From contig NZ_JAJBTT010000049.1 in NCBI RefSeq assembly GCF_020860705.1, positions 1,200 through 65,199 of the forward strand: DNA of 64,000 nucleotides. Reading direction: 5' to 3'. Every line of letters starts with the position of its first letter. The stretch's first letter is position 1. Shown piece after piece: positions 1 to 9,915 of the stretch. The notes beneath the pieces are model-generated. The model did not search any database and had not been told where the DNA came from. It was given only the letters and a program-made list of their open reading frames with translations. Position numbers and translations under genes: made by a program. Source of the DNA: Akkermansia sp. Lineage in GTDB: Bacteria; Verrucomicrobiota; Verrucomicrobiia; Verrucomicrobiales; Akkermansiaceae.

Positions 1-194
1 GAAGCCAGAGCAAAACCGGGAAAGGACGGAGGATATGCCTGCACGGGCAAGGCGCCGGGCAATTGCATCCGAGTATTTCCCTGGAATAAAAAAAAGGCAA
101 CCGGCTGCAGCCCGGAAAAGCGCACCCTTCCTTCAGTTTTTCCGCCGTTTACAGCATATTGTTCCTGGTTTTGGCCCTTTTGGGGCTCAGGTAA
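1..194 (+). pseudogene. Decayed, frameshifted partial tandem copy of the amidase-like gene
   Basis: Nucleotides 1-194 align with 262-455 (gaagccag.gcaaaa..ggaaag..cggaggatatgcctgcacgggcaaggcgc...; tccgccgttta). Offset is 261 at the start and 262 after about position 100, i.e. a 1-nt indel. Confidence 0.7.
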
Positions 195-960
195 AGAAAA
201 TGATGCAGGAGTCCATCCCCAGACCGACATGCAAAGCAAAACATGGGAAATGTGCATGGAAGAAGCCAGGGCAAAATTGGGAAAGGGCGGAGGATATGCC
301 TGCACGGGCAAGGCGCTGGACAACTTCATCCGGGCATTTTCCTGGGATGAAAGGAAAAGCCGTCAGCTGCAGCCTGGAAAAGCGCGCCCCTCTTTCTGTT
401 CTTCCGCCGTTTACGGTGCGCTACTCCTGGCTCTGGAACTCTGGGACTCAGGCAGGGGGGAAAACAGCTTAAACGACAAAACGTGGCAGGCCCTGGCGCC
501 CAAAAAAGTTCCGGATGGCAATGGAGCCTGGGGCTGCGCCAATGCCAACGGCCCCGGCCTGGCCGTCCTGGTTCACAAGCTGGGAGCCGGGCACAGCTTC
601 ACCGAATGGGAAAAGGCCCAATCCGGAGATATCATGAAACTGTGGTGGACGGAAGCCATTGGCGCGCGGGAGCGCGGCCATCTGACCATCTACTTGTCCC
701 AGACGGAAGACAGCCTGACCTTCTGGTCCTCCAACCAATCCAATCCTGAAGGAACGCCGGGCTACGGAATAAAAACCGTACCCAAAACAACTGTCAAACA
801 TGTCCTCTTCACCCGTATCACCAGGCCGGAAGCTTTCACAAATGCTCCCTCCGTCGGAACGGACCCATGGCTGGGCTCCCTCCTGAAAAAAACCGTCACT
901 ATGGAAGAAATGCTCCGCCGCTGCGGCCTTTCCCCGTCATCCTCAGAAATCCATCCATGA
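1..960 (+). CDS. Putative Cys/His amidase-like (NlpC/CHAP-like) secreted protein; frame 1 is open from the window edge. First in-window Met at 229; 5' end lies outside or is rearranged
   Basis: ORF 229-960; SFCSSA, GPGLAVLVHKLGAG, GDIMKLWW, ERGHLTIYL and FWSSN blocks shared with the paralog at 16581-17390. Positions 1-228 are also open in the same frame. Confidence 0.6.
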   Translation, partial: EARAKPGKDGGYACTGKAPGNCIRVFPWNKKKATGCSPEKRTLPSVFPPFTAYCSWFWPFWGSGKENDAGVHPQTDMQSKTWEMCMEEARAKLGKGGGYACTGKALDNFIRAFSWDERKSRQLQPGKARPSFCSSAVYGALLLALELWDSGRGENSLNDKTWQALAPKKVPDGNGAWGCANANGPGLAVLVHKLGAGHSFTEWEKAQSGDIMKLWWTEAIGARERGHLTIYLSQTEDSLTFWSSNQSNPEGTPGYGIKTVPKTTVKHVLFTRITRPEAFTNAPSVGTDPWLGSLLKKTVTMEEMLRRCGLSPSSSEIHP

Positions 961-1442
961 ATTATCCACCTCCTTCTCCTACACCCTGTTTTTCCATCCC
1001 CGCGCTTATATGGAGCGGATGCTGCGCCATCGCCGGAATCACTCTTATTCTGTCCACCTATCAGAATTACACCAGATGGAGCAAAGCCATACCTGGTTCA
1101 GGGGATATATGCGCTCAACTGAATCACGCCCGTGAAATCCGCCAACGGCATCTTTCCCTACAGCAGGAATGGCAGGAAAAATCCATCTGCATGGAAATCA
1201 CGGAACAACAAATGGCCAAACTGAAAGAAGAAACTTCTCAAATCAAACGGAAGATATGGAAAGAAGAAAGAAAATGGGAAGACCTGGCAAAACAGATTGA
1301 TCAGCAAAAAACTCTGTTTCTACAAGCTCAAGCTGAAATGCAGTTTGCCAAGAGTGCACTCAGGGCGGCAGGCGTGAGCCAGAAAGATATAGAAAACTAC
1401 GTCTCCCGTCTGGAAGAACAACTGCAAAAAAATCCCCGTTAA
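957..1442 (+). CDS. Small membrane-anchored coiled-coil protein
   Basis: ATGA overlap with the preceding stop; N-terminal hydrophobic segment then Lys/Glu/Gln-rich coiled coil. Confidence 0.65.
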   Translation: MNYPPPSPTPCFSIPALIWSGCCAIAGITLILSTYQNYTRWSKAIPGSGDICAQLNHAREIRQRHLSLQQEWQEKSICMEITEQQMAKLKEETSQIKRKIWKEERKWEDLAKQIDQQKTLFLQAQAEMQFAKSALRAAGVSQKDIENYVSRLEEQLQKNPR

Positions 1443-1452
1443 TTCCCCGATC

Positions 1453-1863
1453 ATGATGAACAGATTGTCCTTTTACTCCTTTTTTTTCCTTGCTCTATGC
1501 CTGTCGGTATGGGGCGTCTCCTGGTACGCTCTCACCACGCTGAGCAACAAAATACGCACGATGGATCAGGAACTTGCCTTCTTCCTAGAACAGGAAAAGC
1601 ACTATCTGAAAACCGCTCCTCAACGGGCATCCGATGCTTACCGTTTTGAACAATTCCCCGCCACTCTGGAAAAGTTCGGGGAACTGGCCATTCAACACCG
1701 CCAAATAGTCGGTCGCAAACAGGCTGTTGCGGACGGCTCCTTTCAAAAGTATTTGGAGAAAATACTGGACTCGGTAAAAGAAAAGGAAAAAAGAATCATA
1801 CTGCTTCAACAGATCACCAAGCAACTTAATAAAGAAGTCCAACGTCTGCCCCCTAAACATTAA
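1453..1863 (+). CDS. Small membrane-anchored coiled-coil protein
   Basis: ORF with N-terminal TM segment and helical remainder; same operon. Confidence 0.6.
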   Translation: MMNRLSFYSFFFLALCLSVWGVSWYALTTLSNKIRTMDQELAFFLEQEKHYLKTAPQRASDAYRFEQFPATLEKFGELAIQHRQIVGRKQAVADGSFQKYLEKILDSVKEKEKRIILLQQITKQLNKEVQRLPPKH

Positions 1864-1876
1864 ATATTGTTATTTC

Positions 1877-3346
1877 ATGAAAATTATTATTATTTTTCTC
1901 AACTTATTTCTATCCTTGCCTCTTCTGGCTCAACTGCAGGAGAAAGTAAGCCAGGGTCAATCAATGCAAGTACACCTGAGACCACCCTACAGGCTTTTTA
2001 CACCATGGCTTACATTGGGAGGATATAAAGGATCTGCCGTTATCGGTTATTCTGTTAATGCAGATATCTCATCCCCTCCTAGCGATGTACAGAGAGCAAT
2101 TAAATCAGTCACTAGTCCTGTCAAAAATGCCTTTTTAACCTATAAAAAGCTGCATAATAAAACTGTGGATGAAAACAGTTATCTTTCCGACGGTATAGCG
2201 TGGTCTTATATGATAATTCGTTTTCATCAAGATAAATCTGAAGACATGCACGGGGCTATAACAGCATGGTCAACAGGAGCCAGTGGCAGCGATTATTATA
2301 CTGTCGGTGCTTTTAAAAACGTATCCAGAGCCTGCATAGGAAAATGGAGCAAATCAAAAGAAGACGCACCAATGAAAGTCAGCTGGAAAATTGTTGGGAA
2401 AGACGGAGAAACTCCCGATAAAGAAGGATATGAATGCTTTGCTGGAACATTAGATCCGGACAATTACACTATCGATGGTCAATGGGTTGCATATGCTTCT
2501 CATCTTCAAGAGAAGATGCGGCATCAGTCCGGAAGCATGAAATTTACTTCTCCTCAACTTTTGGGGAACTCTTATTCATTTGAGATGAATAAAATCACTC
2601 GCGATCCCACCTGGGATAAAAAAAAGGTTAAACAGATTATCAATGATTACAATCGTATTGCGGATATCTTCGGTTCAGGTTGTTTCCCGTATTTTCTTAG
2701 TCATGAGGAACAGGAGCAAATTGTAGCTTATTACGTGCATGAGGCATGGAAGTATTATGCAGAAGACCTCCCATCTGACATTAAGTCCTCTATTGAATCG
2801 CACATAAATAAAGATGAAAACAATATTTTTAATTTCAAAGTTAATCTAGGAAATCAATTTTTTTCAGATAGTAAAAGGGATAATAATGGGTACAGGCTTC
2901 CTGTTCCTATGCAATATCATCTTCAATCTCCCTGGATATTAAATATATCTACTGGAACATTTCTCACAGATATGGTCGAGAATGAAAAACAATCTAAATC
3001 AAGGTTATCACTAATCGCTCACGAAATATTAGGACACGGTATATTCCATCGCTATTATTCAGAATTTATTAAAAAAATATCTACAAAAATAGAACATGAG
3101 AAAAACATTTCTACACCTGAAGCAAATACTGCCGCTTCAGAAGGATTAGCTGTTGCTGTTGAATATGCCGTTTACCAAAAGGAAAACGGTAATAAACACG
3201 CCAATATTTCAGAATTCGTACAATGCAGATATGTAAATACCAATGGCAAGCAAGCAGCCATGTATAAATTGGGAGTAGAGTTTCTAATACAGGAAGGCAT
3301 TATAAACAAGGAGGGGAAACTGGATTTTAGCAAAATTAATAACTAA
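1877..3346 (+). CDS. Secreted protein with zincin-like motif (HEILGHGIFH), unknown function
   Basis: Signal peptide MKIIIIFLNLFLSLPLLAQ; AHEILGHG motif and downstream AASEGLAVAVEYAVY. Confidence 0.6.
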   Translation: MKIIIIFLNLFLSLPLLAQLQEKVSQGQSMQVHLRPPYRLFTPWLTLGGYKGSAVIGYSVNADISSPPSDVQRAIKSVTSPVKNAFLTYKKLHNKTVDENSYLSDGIAWSYMIIRFHQDKSEDMHGAITAWSTGASGSDYYTVGAFKNVSRACIGKWSKSKEDAPMKVSWKIVGKDGETPDKEGYECFAGTLDPDNYTIDGQWVAYASHLQEKMRHQSGSMKFTSPQLLGNSYSFEMNKITRDPTWDKKKVKQIINDYNRIADIFGSGCFPYFLSHEEQEQIVAYYVHEAWKYYAEDLPSDIKSSIESHINKDENNIFNFKVNLGNQFFSDSKRDNNGYRLPVPMQYHLQSPWILNISTGTFLTDMVENEKQSKSRLSLIAHEILGHGIFHRYYSEFIKKISTKIEHEKNISTPEANTAASEGLAVAVEYAVYQKENGNKHANISEFVQCRYVNTNGKQAAMYKLGVEFLIQEGIINKEGKLDFSKINN

Positions 3347-3386
3347 ATTGCTGTCATTTTACAGATCTCCATACATTGGACATCCC

Positions 3387-4022
3387 ATGAAAAAATCGGC
3401 AAATCTATCGGATGTCTTCCATAATGTCATCCAGATCATCCAGAAATCTCTAGCAGGAGGAGATTCCCTGACGCGAGCGGAAGAAATTATCGCCTTCATC
3501 ACTGTCACCTCCCTGATAGCGTTTATCTTATACCTTGTAGCCTTTTGCAGAAAGACGCTGAAGCCAAACGCTGAAAATATTGCCCCAATGGTTATTGTCC
3601 TTCTGATGGGGATATCCCTGGTCGTGACCATTTACGGATACGTGACGGAAGGATTTTTCCTGAGTATGGTTCTATTATGGATCTTTAGCGGCATCACTCT
3701 CGGAATAGGAAGTTCCATGGGACTTTTCCGTGAATCGGACTCTTTCGGGAGTGTCATTCAAGAAACGATGTCAGAATGGAAGGCAGAGGATAAATATGCG
3801 GGTTCCCTTGAAGGTAAAAGCATTGTATTTAGCGATGGCTCCAGGGGAACTATTCGGGGTGAAGATATCGAATCTTCCATGGAAAAATGGGGAATGCGGC
3901 TTGGAGGACTCGGAGTCGGTCTGGCCATAGGAGCGGCCATTATCGGACCGCTTGTCTGGATTGTATGCGTCTTACAAGCATTTTACAACGGATGTATTTC
4001 CTTTAATAAGAAAGCCCCATAA
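3387..4022 (+). CDS. Multi-pass membrane protein, unknown function
   Basis: ORF 3348-4022 with likely start at MKKSANLSDVF; several hydrophobic segments. Confidence 0.55.
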   Translation: MKKSANLSDVFHNVIQIIQKSLAGGDSLTRAEEIIAFITVTSLIAFILYLVAFCRKTLKPNAENIAPMVIVLLMGISLVVTIYGYVTEGFFLSMVLLWIFSGITLGIGSSMGLFRESDSFGSVIQETMSEWKAEDKYAGSLEGKSIVFSDGSRGTIRGEDIESSMEKWGMRLGGLGVGLAIGAAIIGPLVWIVCVLQAFYNGCISFNKKAP

Positions 4023-4038
4023 ATCAAAATACAGTTTC

Positions 4039-5196
4039 ATGCTGAGTACCTCTATGCCATCGCAAACTACTTCCTCCGAAGTAAGCAGTCATTCCCATTG
4101 CAACCGGACATACGCTCATGGAGAGAGCTATACCGGAGAACTCCAAGGTGGATACCGCCATGGGAAAGGAACCTACTACTTTAGTGACGATTCCTGGGTA
4201 CAGGGAACATGGGAAAACGACAACCTGTCAGGAAATGCCACTTTTTACCATGCAAAACAACAACGGACTGACAAGGGAACTTTTTGCGGAACATCCAGAA
4301 AAGGTCACGGAACGATGATATGGGACGACGGCACTCTATATGAAGGGACATGGAACGATACGGAAGAAGGGTTGCAAGGCAAGGGAGTCATGTGCTCTCC
4401 AGAAGGAAAAAAAGAGGCAGGAAAATGGATAAATGGCTCGTGGAAAAGAAGCTTCTCTTATAAAAATTCATTTTACGACATAGTATATCCCATTCAAAAA
4501 CATCCAATTTCTTCTCTGATATCTTTCTCCCTTATCATCATCTTACTTATTCTTGGAATAACCATTGATGTAAAGGATAGTATTACGGATCCATATATAA
4601 TCTATCTACTTACGGGAGATTCATTCCCATCAGTAAAAACTACTACCTTGATCAATATAGCCTACATCATATCAGGAATGGCGCTACTCCTCATTGCCAT
4701 GGGCGGCCCAGTATTTAGACGAGTTTCCGGAATTCACTATAATCCACTGACAACAATAGTATTATCATCCATGTCCCTTGGGGGCGCCATGGGATTTCTT
4801 CATACATCCTACAGGGGAGAAGCCTATTATATCATTATATGCATATTCAGTCTCTATCTTCTTATTTTCATGGAGAAGTTCTACTATAAATCTGTGCGAT
4901 TTGAATTTGCGCTCATTGCAGGCATCCTGTTCTCATGGCTGTCTATTTTACTTTTCAGGAATTCTTATTACCTTTTTGAAGGCATGAGCTGGCCTTATGC
5001 ACTTCCACTATTATCGGTACTCGCATGTTTTGCATTGGGCCATATCAAATATGAGCAAACCGGATTTTTTCCTAATCACAAATCATTTACTTTAGCAGTA
5101 TTAGGTATTTTAATAAATTATATTATCTTACAATCCTGCCTGAATATTGATAAAATACTATCTTATTTAAAATATATTTTACCTTCTCACAGTTAA
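4039..5196 (+). CDS. MORN-repeat protein with C-terminal multi-TM region
   Basis: Repeats YTGELQGGYRHGKGTYYF, GTWENDNLSGNATF, GTFCGTSRKGHGTMIW, YEGTWN..LQGKGVM; hydrophobic C-terminal half. Confidence 0.7.
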   Translation: MLSTSMPSQTTSSEVSSHSHCNRTYAHGESYTGELQGGYRHGKGTYYFSDDSWVQGTWENDNLSGNATFYHAKQQRTDKGTFCGTSRKGHGTMIWDDGTLYEGTWNDTEEGLQGKGVMCSPEGKKEAGKWINGSWKRSFSYKNSFYDIVYPIQKHPISSLISFSLIIILLILGITIDVKDSITDPYIIYLLTGDSFPSVKTTTLINIAYIISGMALLLIAMGGPVFRRVSGIHYNPLTTIVLSSMSLGGAMGFLHTSYRGEAYYIIICIFSLYLLIFMEKFYYKSVRFEFALIAGILFSWLSILLFRNSYYLFEGMSWPYALPLLSVLACFALGHIKYEQTGFFPNHKSFTLAVLGILINYIILQSCLNIDKILSYLKYILPSHS

Positions 5197-6065
5197 TGAA
5201 TATCCTTTCCCTCTTATTTTTCCCTATCATTGCCGCCATATGTGGGAGCTGGGCATTTGCTGATGGAATTCACGCTCCGGCATCCATCCATGGGGCAACG
5301 ATTAAACTGGATGGAGAATCATTTTACCCATCCGAAATCACTATTGAACAATATGAACCGCTGGGAAACAAAGCTCGGCTCATCATGCGCTACTCAAAGA
5401 GAATCATGCCCAGAATCTATTCAGCCGCATCTCTTACCGGGGCGACAAGGGAAGAAGAAGTGTATGGTGAAAAAGTAAAACCAGCGTTCGTCACTTTCTC
5501 AGAACGTGCAGGCCATGTCTATTCCGGAACAGTTGAGGGATCATGGCTTTCTTTTCATAGCTACAGGGGAAAAGAAGAAGAACAGGAATTGACCATTTTA
5601 AAGGCTCAGAAGATTGAATTCATTCTACCTGACAACGACCGTCCGCAAACAGGCAGTGTAGAAGGCCCGGAAACTCTGAAAAAAGGAACAATCCTTCAGA
5701 TCAAGACAGATAAGAGAAGCCTCAGTTATGAAATCGGGAGTGACTGCGAGTTATCATACTACTTCCTAAAATATCCGGATGGAAAAGAAGCCGGAATTGC
5801 TTTGGATTTAACCGGGGAACCCGGGAAACCGGATGTTTCCCTCCATCTTTCAGCCTCGGAGGCCTTTGAAGAAGCTATGACTATATTTGACCCCGAGCCA
5901 TATATCGTATTTACAGAAAAATTGCTCGGTAAAATCTATAAAGGAGCTTTCTTCGGCTATTTATACGGATACACCACAGGCCCAGAAACCAATGACACTC
6001 AGGAACCTAACTATAAGATGATTTTCAGGGAAAAGCTGCTCAATATTACAATTATCCTGCCGTAA
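5196..6065 (+). CDS. Secreted protein, tandem paralog family member 1 (HAPASIHGATIKL...YEPLGNKARL)
   Basis: TAATG overlap with previous gene; signal peptide; shared domain with 6135 and 7181 ORFs. Confidence 0.6.
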   Translation: MNILSLLFFPIIAAICGSWAFADGIHAPASIHGATIKLDGESFYPSEITIEQYEPLGNKARLIMRYSKRIMPRIYSAASLTGATREEEVYGEKVKPAFVTFSERAGHVYSGTVEGSWLSFHSYRGKEEEQELTILKAQKIEFILPDNDRPQTGSVEGPETLKKGTILQIKTDKRSLSYEIGSDCELSYYFLKYPDGKEAGIALDLTGEPGKPDVSLHLSASEAFEEAMTIFDPEPYIVFTEKLLGKIYKGAFFGYLYGYTTGPETNDTQEPNYKMIFREKLLNITIILP

Positions 6066-6134
6066 TAGTACATTCATATTTTTGCGTATTAATTTAAGAG
6101 AAGCTCTTTGAGTCATTTCCATTTCTAAAGTGCA

Positions 6135-7070
6135 ATGAATGGATTTAAATCAGCCCTCATACTCAAAAGAAAAATCATGATTTTAACATATTTATTCCCT
6201 GTTTTATGGACTACTATCCTTTTCTGTGGGAATTACGTAACTGCCAAGGAGGTTCAGGCCCCCCAGTCCTTGGAAGGAGCGAATTTGGAAATTTTCGGAA
6301 GAAAAGAAGAATACGAGTGCCTGCAAAATGATGTTTTCCTGAACTTAAAAGATGGCCTTTCCTGGGAAGGGAGTGAAGACAGGATTACCAGATATGAACC
6401 GAAAGGAAACACTGCTCTTATTACCCTTCTCCATATTGATAAGAAAAAAGAGGATTATTCTTCCGGAGAATATGAAAAGAATCCAGCCTTATTCAAACGC
6501 TATTATATATCCGGAGAGACGTCTTATGATCGAGCGCAGAGGAAAAACCCGAAACCAGCGACCATCGTTTTTACTGACAAAGGAGGCCATGATTATTATA
6601 AAGGAATCCTTCAGGGATATCTGACTTGCGATAAAAAACAGAAAGCTGAAAATCTTACAAGCCTTCCAGTTGTTATCCTACTGGGTGAGGAAAAGGATCA
6701 GGATCCTGAGCTGGTGAAATTGCTTGAACAACTTAAAAACGCCCATGGAGCACGGGAAGCTAACTGGAGCCGTCAGGAGCTGGTCGAGTATTGGAAGGAC
6801 CGGCTTAATAAAGTTTATCAGGAGCTCATAAATTATTACTCAAATTTTCCGGTTACAACTGAGAAATTGAAGACGGCCCAGAGCGACTGGGAGACCTCCT
6901 ATGCCTCTATGGTGATTGCATACGTCTCATGCCTGACGGGGGGAGATGAAAAAGAGGAGAAAGGTCAATGGTTTGAGGCCAATATGCTCAAACTGGATTA
7001 TGATACCATCAAACAGCGTTGCCGTTTTCTGGAAAATATGCTGGATCTGATCAAGATGAACGACCTTTAA
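6135..7070 (+). CDS. Secreted protein, tandem paralog family member 2 (QAPQSLEGANLEI...YEPKGNTALI)
   Basis: Signal peptide (possible internal start at 6177); shared domain; unique C-terminal extension. Confidence 0.6.
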   Translation: MNGFKSALILKRKIMILTYLFPVLWTTILFCGNYVTAKEVQAPQSLEGANLEIFGRKEEYECLQNDVFLNLKDGLSWEGSEDRITRYEPKGNTALITLLHIDKKKEDYSSGEYEKNPALFKRYYISGETSYDRAQRKNPKPATIVFTDKGGHDYYKGILQGYLTCDKKQKAENLTSLPVVILLGEEKDQDPELVKLLEQLKNAHGAREANWSRQELVEYWKDRLNKVYQELINYYSNFPVTTEKLKTAQSDWETSYASMVIAYVSCLTGGDEKEEKGQWFEANMLKLDYDTIKQRCRFLENMLDLIKMNDL

Positions 7071-7180
7071 GCATTGAAAAAAGTAAAGTAACTTGGTCTA
7101 TTTTTTAAATTTCATTATTCTCAAACATTCCCTATATTTAGAAAGATATAAAACCAAGTAATCATGCCTCCTAAATTCAT

Positions 7181-7690
7181 ATGAATAAAATATCTATTAT
7201 ATTCCTATATACCTCCCTGACTCTTGTGTGCGCCTGTTCCGCCTTTGCCCAGGAAGAGGTGAAGGCGCCCCAATCCCTGGACGGAGCTTCCATCAGAATC
7301 AAGACGGCTGATGAGAAGGAAATATTCTGCGATGCGAAAGATTTGCACATCATCCTGTACACGCCGCAGGGCAATACTGCCCAGCTCATCTTCACTCATG
7401 CAGCAGAACCCGTGCCCCAAAGAATTCGTTATGAAAAACTTTCAGGAGATGAATCCTACGACGCGAGAGAAAACAAGGGAACTCCGGCCCTTCTTACTTT
7501 TACTGCCGTCAAAGGCTCCGTTTACCATGTCTCCGTGGAAGGTTACTGGACCAGCGACTATTCCCAAGAAGTTGATACCATACAGAACATGGAAATCATT
7601 TTCCCCGTGAACATATCCATCCAAGGGGATGAGGAATGCATCGAACTCCTCCCTGAACCGGAAGAATTTGAAGATCCTCAACGTACCTGA
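7181..7690 (+). CDS. Secreted protein, tandem paralog family member 3 (KAPQSLDGASIRI...YTPQGNTAQL)
   Basis: Signal peptide/lipobox-like LVCACSAFA; shared domain with the two upstream genes. Confidence 0.6.
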   Translation: MNKISIIFLYTSLTLVCACSAFAQEEVKAPQSLDGASIRIKTADEKEIFCDAKDLHIILYTPQGNTAQLIFTHAAEPVPQRIRYEKLSGDESYDARENKGTPALLTFTAVKGSVYHVSVEGYWTSDYSQEVDTIQNMEIIFPVNISIQGDEECIELLPEPEEFEDPQRT

Positions 7691-7762
7691 ACCCATTTCC
7701 CGCTCCAAATCATTTGAAAACTCCAACAGAGCTCCCTTCCATTAGAATCACTCATCCATTGC

Positions 7763-9175
7763 ATGCATATGATCCCTCCTTTTAACAAACTGTTATCTGC
7801 CCTCCTCCTTTTCCTGTTTTTATTCATCCCCCAGTCCTTCGCCCGGGATGATAGAATGCAGCAATTCGCCTCCTTATTGAAGGATACACTCAAAGCCTCT
7901 TCCTGCAATGAAAAGACTGCAAAGTCATCAAACCCACGGATGAAGGAATCTCCGTCCTCTGCCATGAAGCAGAAACAGGATAGCAAAAAACAGGAACGCC
8001 TGTTTGAAAAAATAGCGGCGGAGGCGGAGAAACTGATCAAAAAATACAAGATTGACGTTAATCAGGAAGTAAAGGTTCTCTCCAAGGAGGTAACCCCCGT
8101 CGCTGTCGTGGCAGAATCCGGCAATGTCCCAATGATGGAAGTGCTTATCAAGCACGGAGTAACCCTTAATCAGGAAGGATATACTTATTACGGCGGGCAT
8201 AAGAGCAAGGCATTTCCCGTCATAATCGTAGCAAAATCCGGCAATGTTCCAATGATGGAACTTCTTATCAAGCACGGGGTAAATCTTGACCTGAAAGATG
8301 GGAAAATCCATGTCAATTACGAGACCCATCCAAGCCATTCTGCCGTACTGAATGCCGCGGCGAAATCCGGCTATACCTCGATGGTGGAGCTACTTTTGAA
8401 ATACATACCGGATATTGACTTCCAGAGAGTAGGAACTACAAACATCGCCGCACGAAGAGGGGATTTGAACATGCTCCGCTTCCTGAAAGAACAAGGAATT
8501 CCCTTTCATTCCGGCTGTCTGGCAGCAGTCAGCCATCAGTGCAATATACTAACAGGCTGTCGTTCAAAACAGAACACCAATTGCCCCCATCTGATGGTCA
8601 TTCAGTATTTGTTGGAGAACGGGTTTGATATTAAAAAGGACAGAGGCGAAGCACTGGCCTGGGCCTGTTTAAGTGGAAATGAAACCATGGTTCGCTTCTT
8701 GCTGGAACATGGGGCGGAATGCCATATTCACAGCGCAGCCATTTGCCCAGCCTCCGGCTCAGCCATTGTCAAAGCAGGAGAAGGAGGAAACATCAATGTC
8801 ATCAAGATGCTCCTTGCGAAAGGAGCCAATATCCATGACGTCAGGAAAGATGGCAAAGCCAATGCCCTTCATCAAGCAGCCAACTACGGTAAAGCTGCCA
8901 TTGTTCCCTTCCTTGTCCAACAAGGAATTGAAGTCAATACACCCAATGGCTACGGGCAAACGCCATTGATCCTGGCCGCCAAATTTGGCTGGCTGGATAC
9001 GGTAAAAGTCCTGCTTGCCCAAGGGGCAGACGCCTCCGTCAGGGACCACAAGGGGAAAACAGCCGCCGACTATGCCTTGGAATCGTCAAATCATACCAAG
9101 GATACTCTGGACGGAGCCCGTTTTGACAAGAAGGGAGCTGGAGAAGCCTATCGTCTCCTAAAGAAAGCTCGCTAA
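7763..9175 (+). CDS. Secreted ankyrin-repeat protein
   Basis: Signal peptide; repeated ankyrin motifs (GNVPMMEVLIKHGV, NINVIKMLLAKGANI, GQTPLILAAKFGWLDTVKVLLAQGADA). Confidence 0.85.
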   Translation: MHMIPPFNKLLSALLLFLFLFIPQSFARDDRMQQFASLLKDTLKASSCNEKTAKSSNPRMKESPSSAMKQKQDSKKQERLFEKIAAEAEKLIKKYKIDVNQEVKVLSKEVTPVAVVAESGNVPMMEVLIKHGVTLNQEGYTYYGGHKSKAFPVIIVAKSGNVPMMELLIKHGVNLDLKDGKIHVNYETHPSHSAVLNAAAKSGYTSMVELLLKYIPDIDFQRVGTTNIAARRGDLNMLRFLKEQGIPFHSGCLAAVSHQCNILTGCRSKQNTNCPHLMVIQYLLENGFDIKKDRGEALAWACLSGNETMVRFLLEHGAECHIHSAAICPASGSAIVKAGEGGNINVIKMLLAKGANIHDVRKDGKANALHQAANYGKAAIVPFLVQQGIEVNTPNGYGQTPLILAAKFGWLDTVKVLLAQGADASVRDHKGKTAADYALESSNHTKDTLDGARFDKKGAGEAYRLLKKAR

Positions 9176-9256
9176 CTGACTCGAACCCACTTTCGGCTCA
9201 CAGAGCCATGCTCTTTCCCCTGCCGGATCTTCCAACTTCCAATTCCCTGCACCGGG

Positions 9257-9550
9257 TTATCCCGGCAACGCTCCCGATCTTAACGTCATCAGCTTGGGCT
9301 GGGCCGTGTATTCGCGGCCTTTTTTCACCAGGCCGCCGGCGCTCACCAGATTCTGGAGCTTTTCATAAATCCTCAGCCTCAGGATCTCCTCACCGCCCAG
9401 GGACATATGCTTTTCCTTCATCACAACGACGGTACGCTGGAAGATGTCATTGAATTCCAGCATGCCCGCCTCATGAAGAATGATAATAAGCTCATCAGTC
9501 ACCAAATCCGGTGTCTTGCGCGAGGAATGTGATCTCCTATCCTCCAGCAT
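9257..9550 (-). CDS. Small protein, unknown function (possible winged-helix-like)
   Basis: 97-aa ORF with plausible composition. Confidence 0.4.
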   Translation of the reverse strand: MLEDRRSHSSRKTPDLVTDELIIILHEAGMLEFNDIFQRTVVVMKEKHMSLGGEEILRLRIYEKLQNLVSAGGLVKKGREYTAQPKLMTLRSGALPG

Positions 9551-9915
9551 GATGTTAGAATATTATATGACACACTTCCAGGAGTCAAGTTGATAAGACC
9601 AGCGTCATTTTCCGCCGGAAAACGGCAAAAAGGCCTCAAAGAAGAATGACCGGGGATCAAATGAGCAAATTCCCCGGCGTCCGGGAGGCCGCTTTCATGA
9701 GCTGCCTTGTAAAGAACGGGCCCGGACCGGATAACAAACGCGGAGATAACTACCCGGCCCGGATGATTTGATTGTCCATCAGCAGCGGAAGGCAACAAAT
9801 CCTCCCTGCTTTCCGGAAATTTCAAGGCAGCGGGCGGAACACTGATTGAAGAACGCGCCACTTCAACCACCGGCCGTTGCAAGCAGCGGTCCCTTGCTGA
9901 AGGGCTGCCTTTGAT

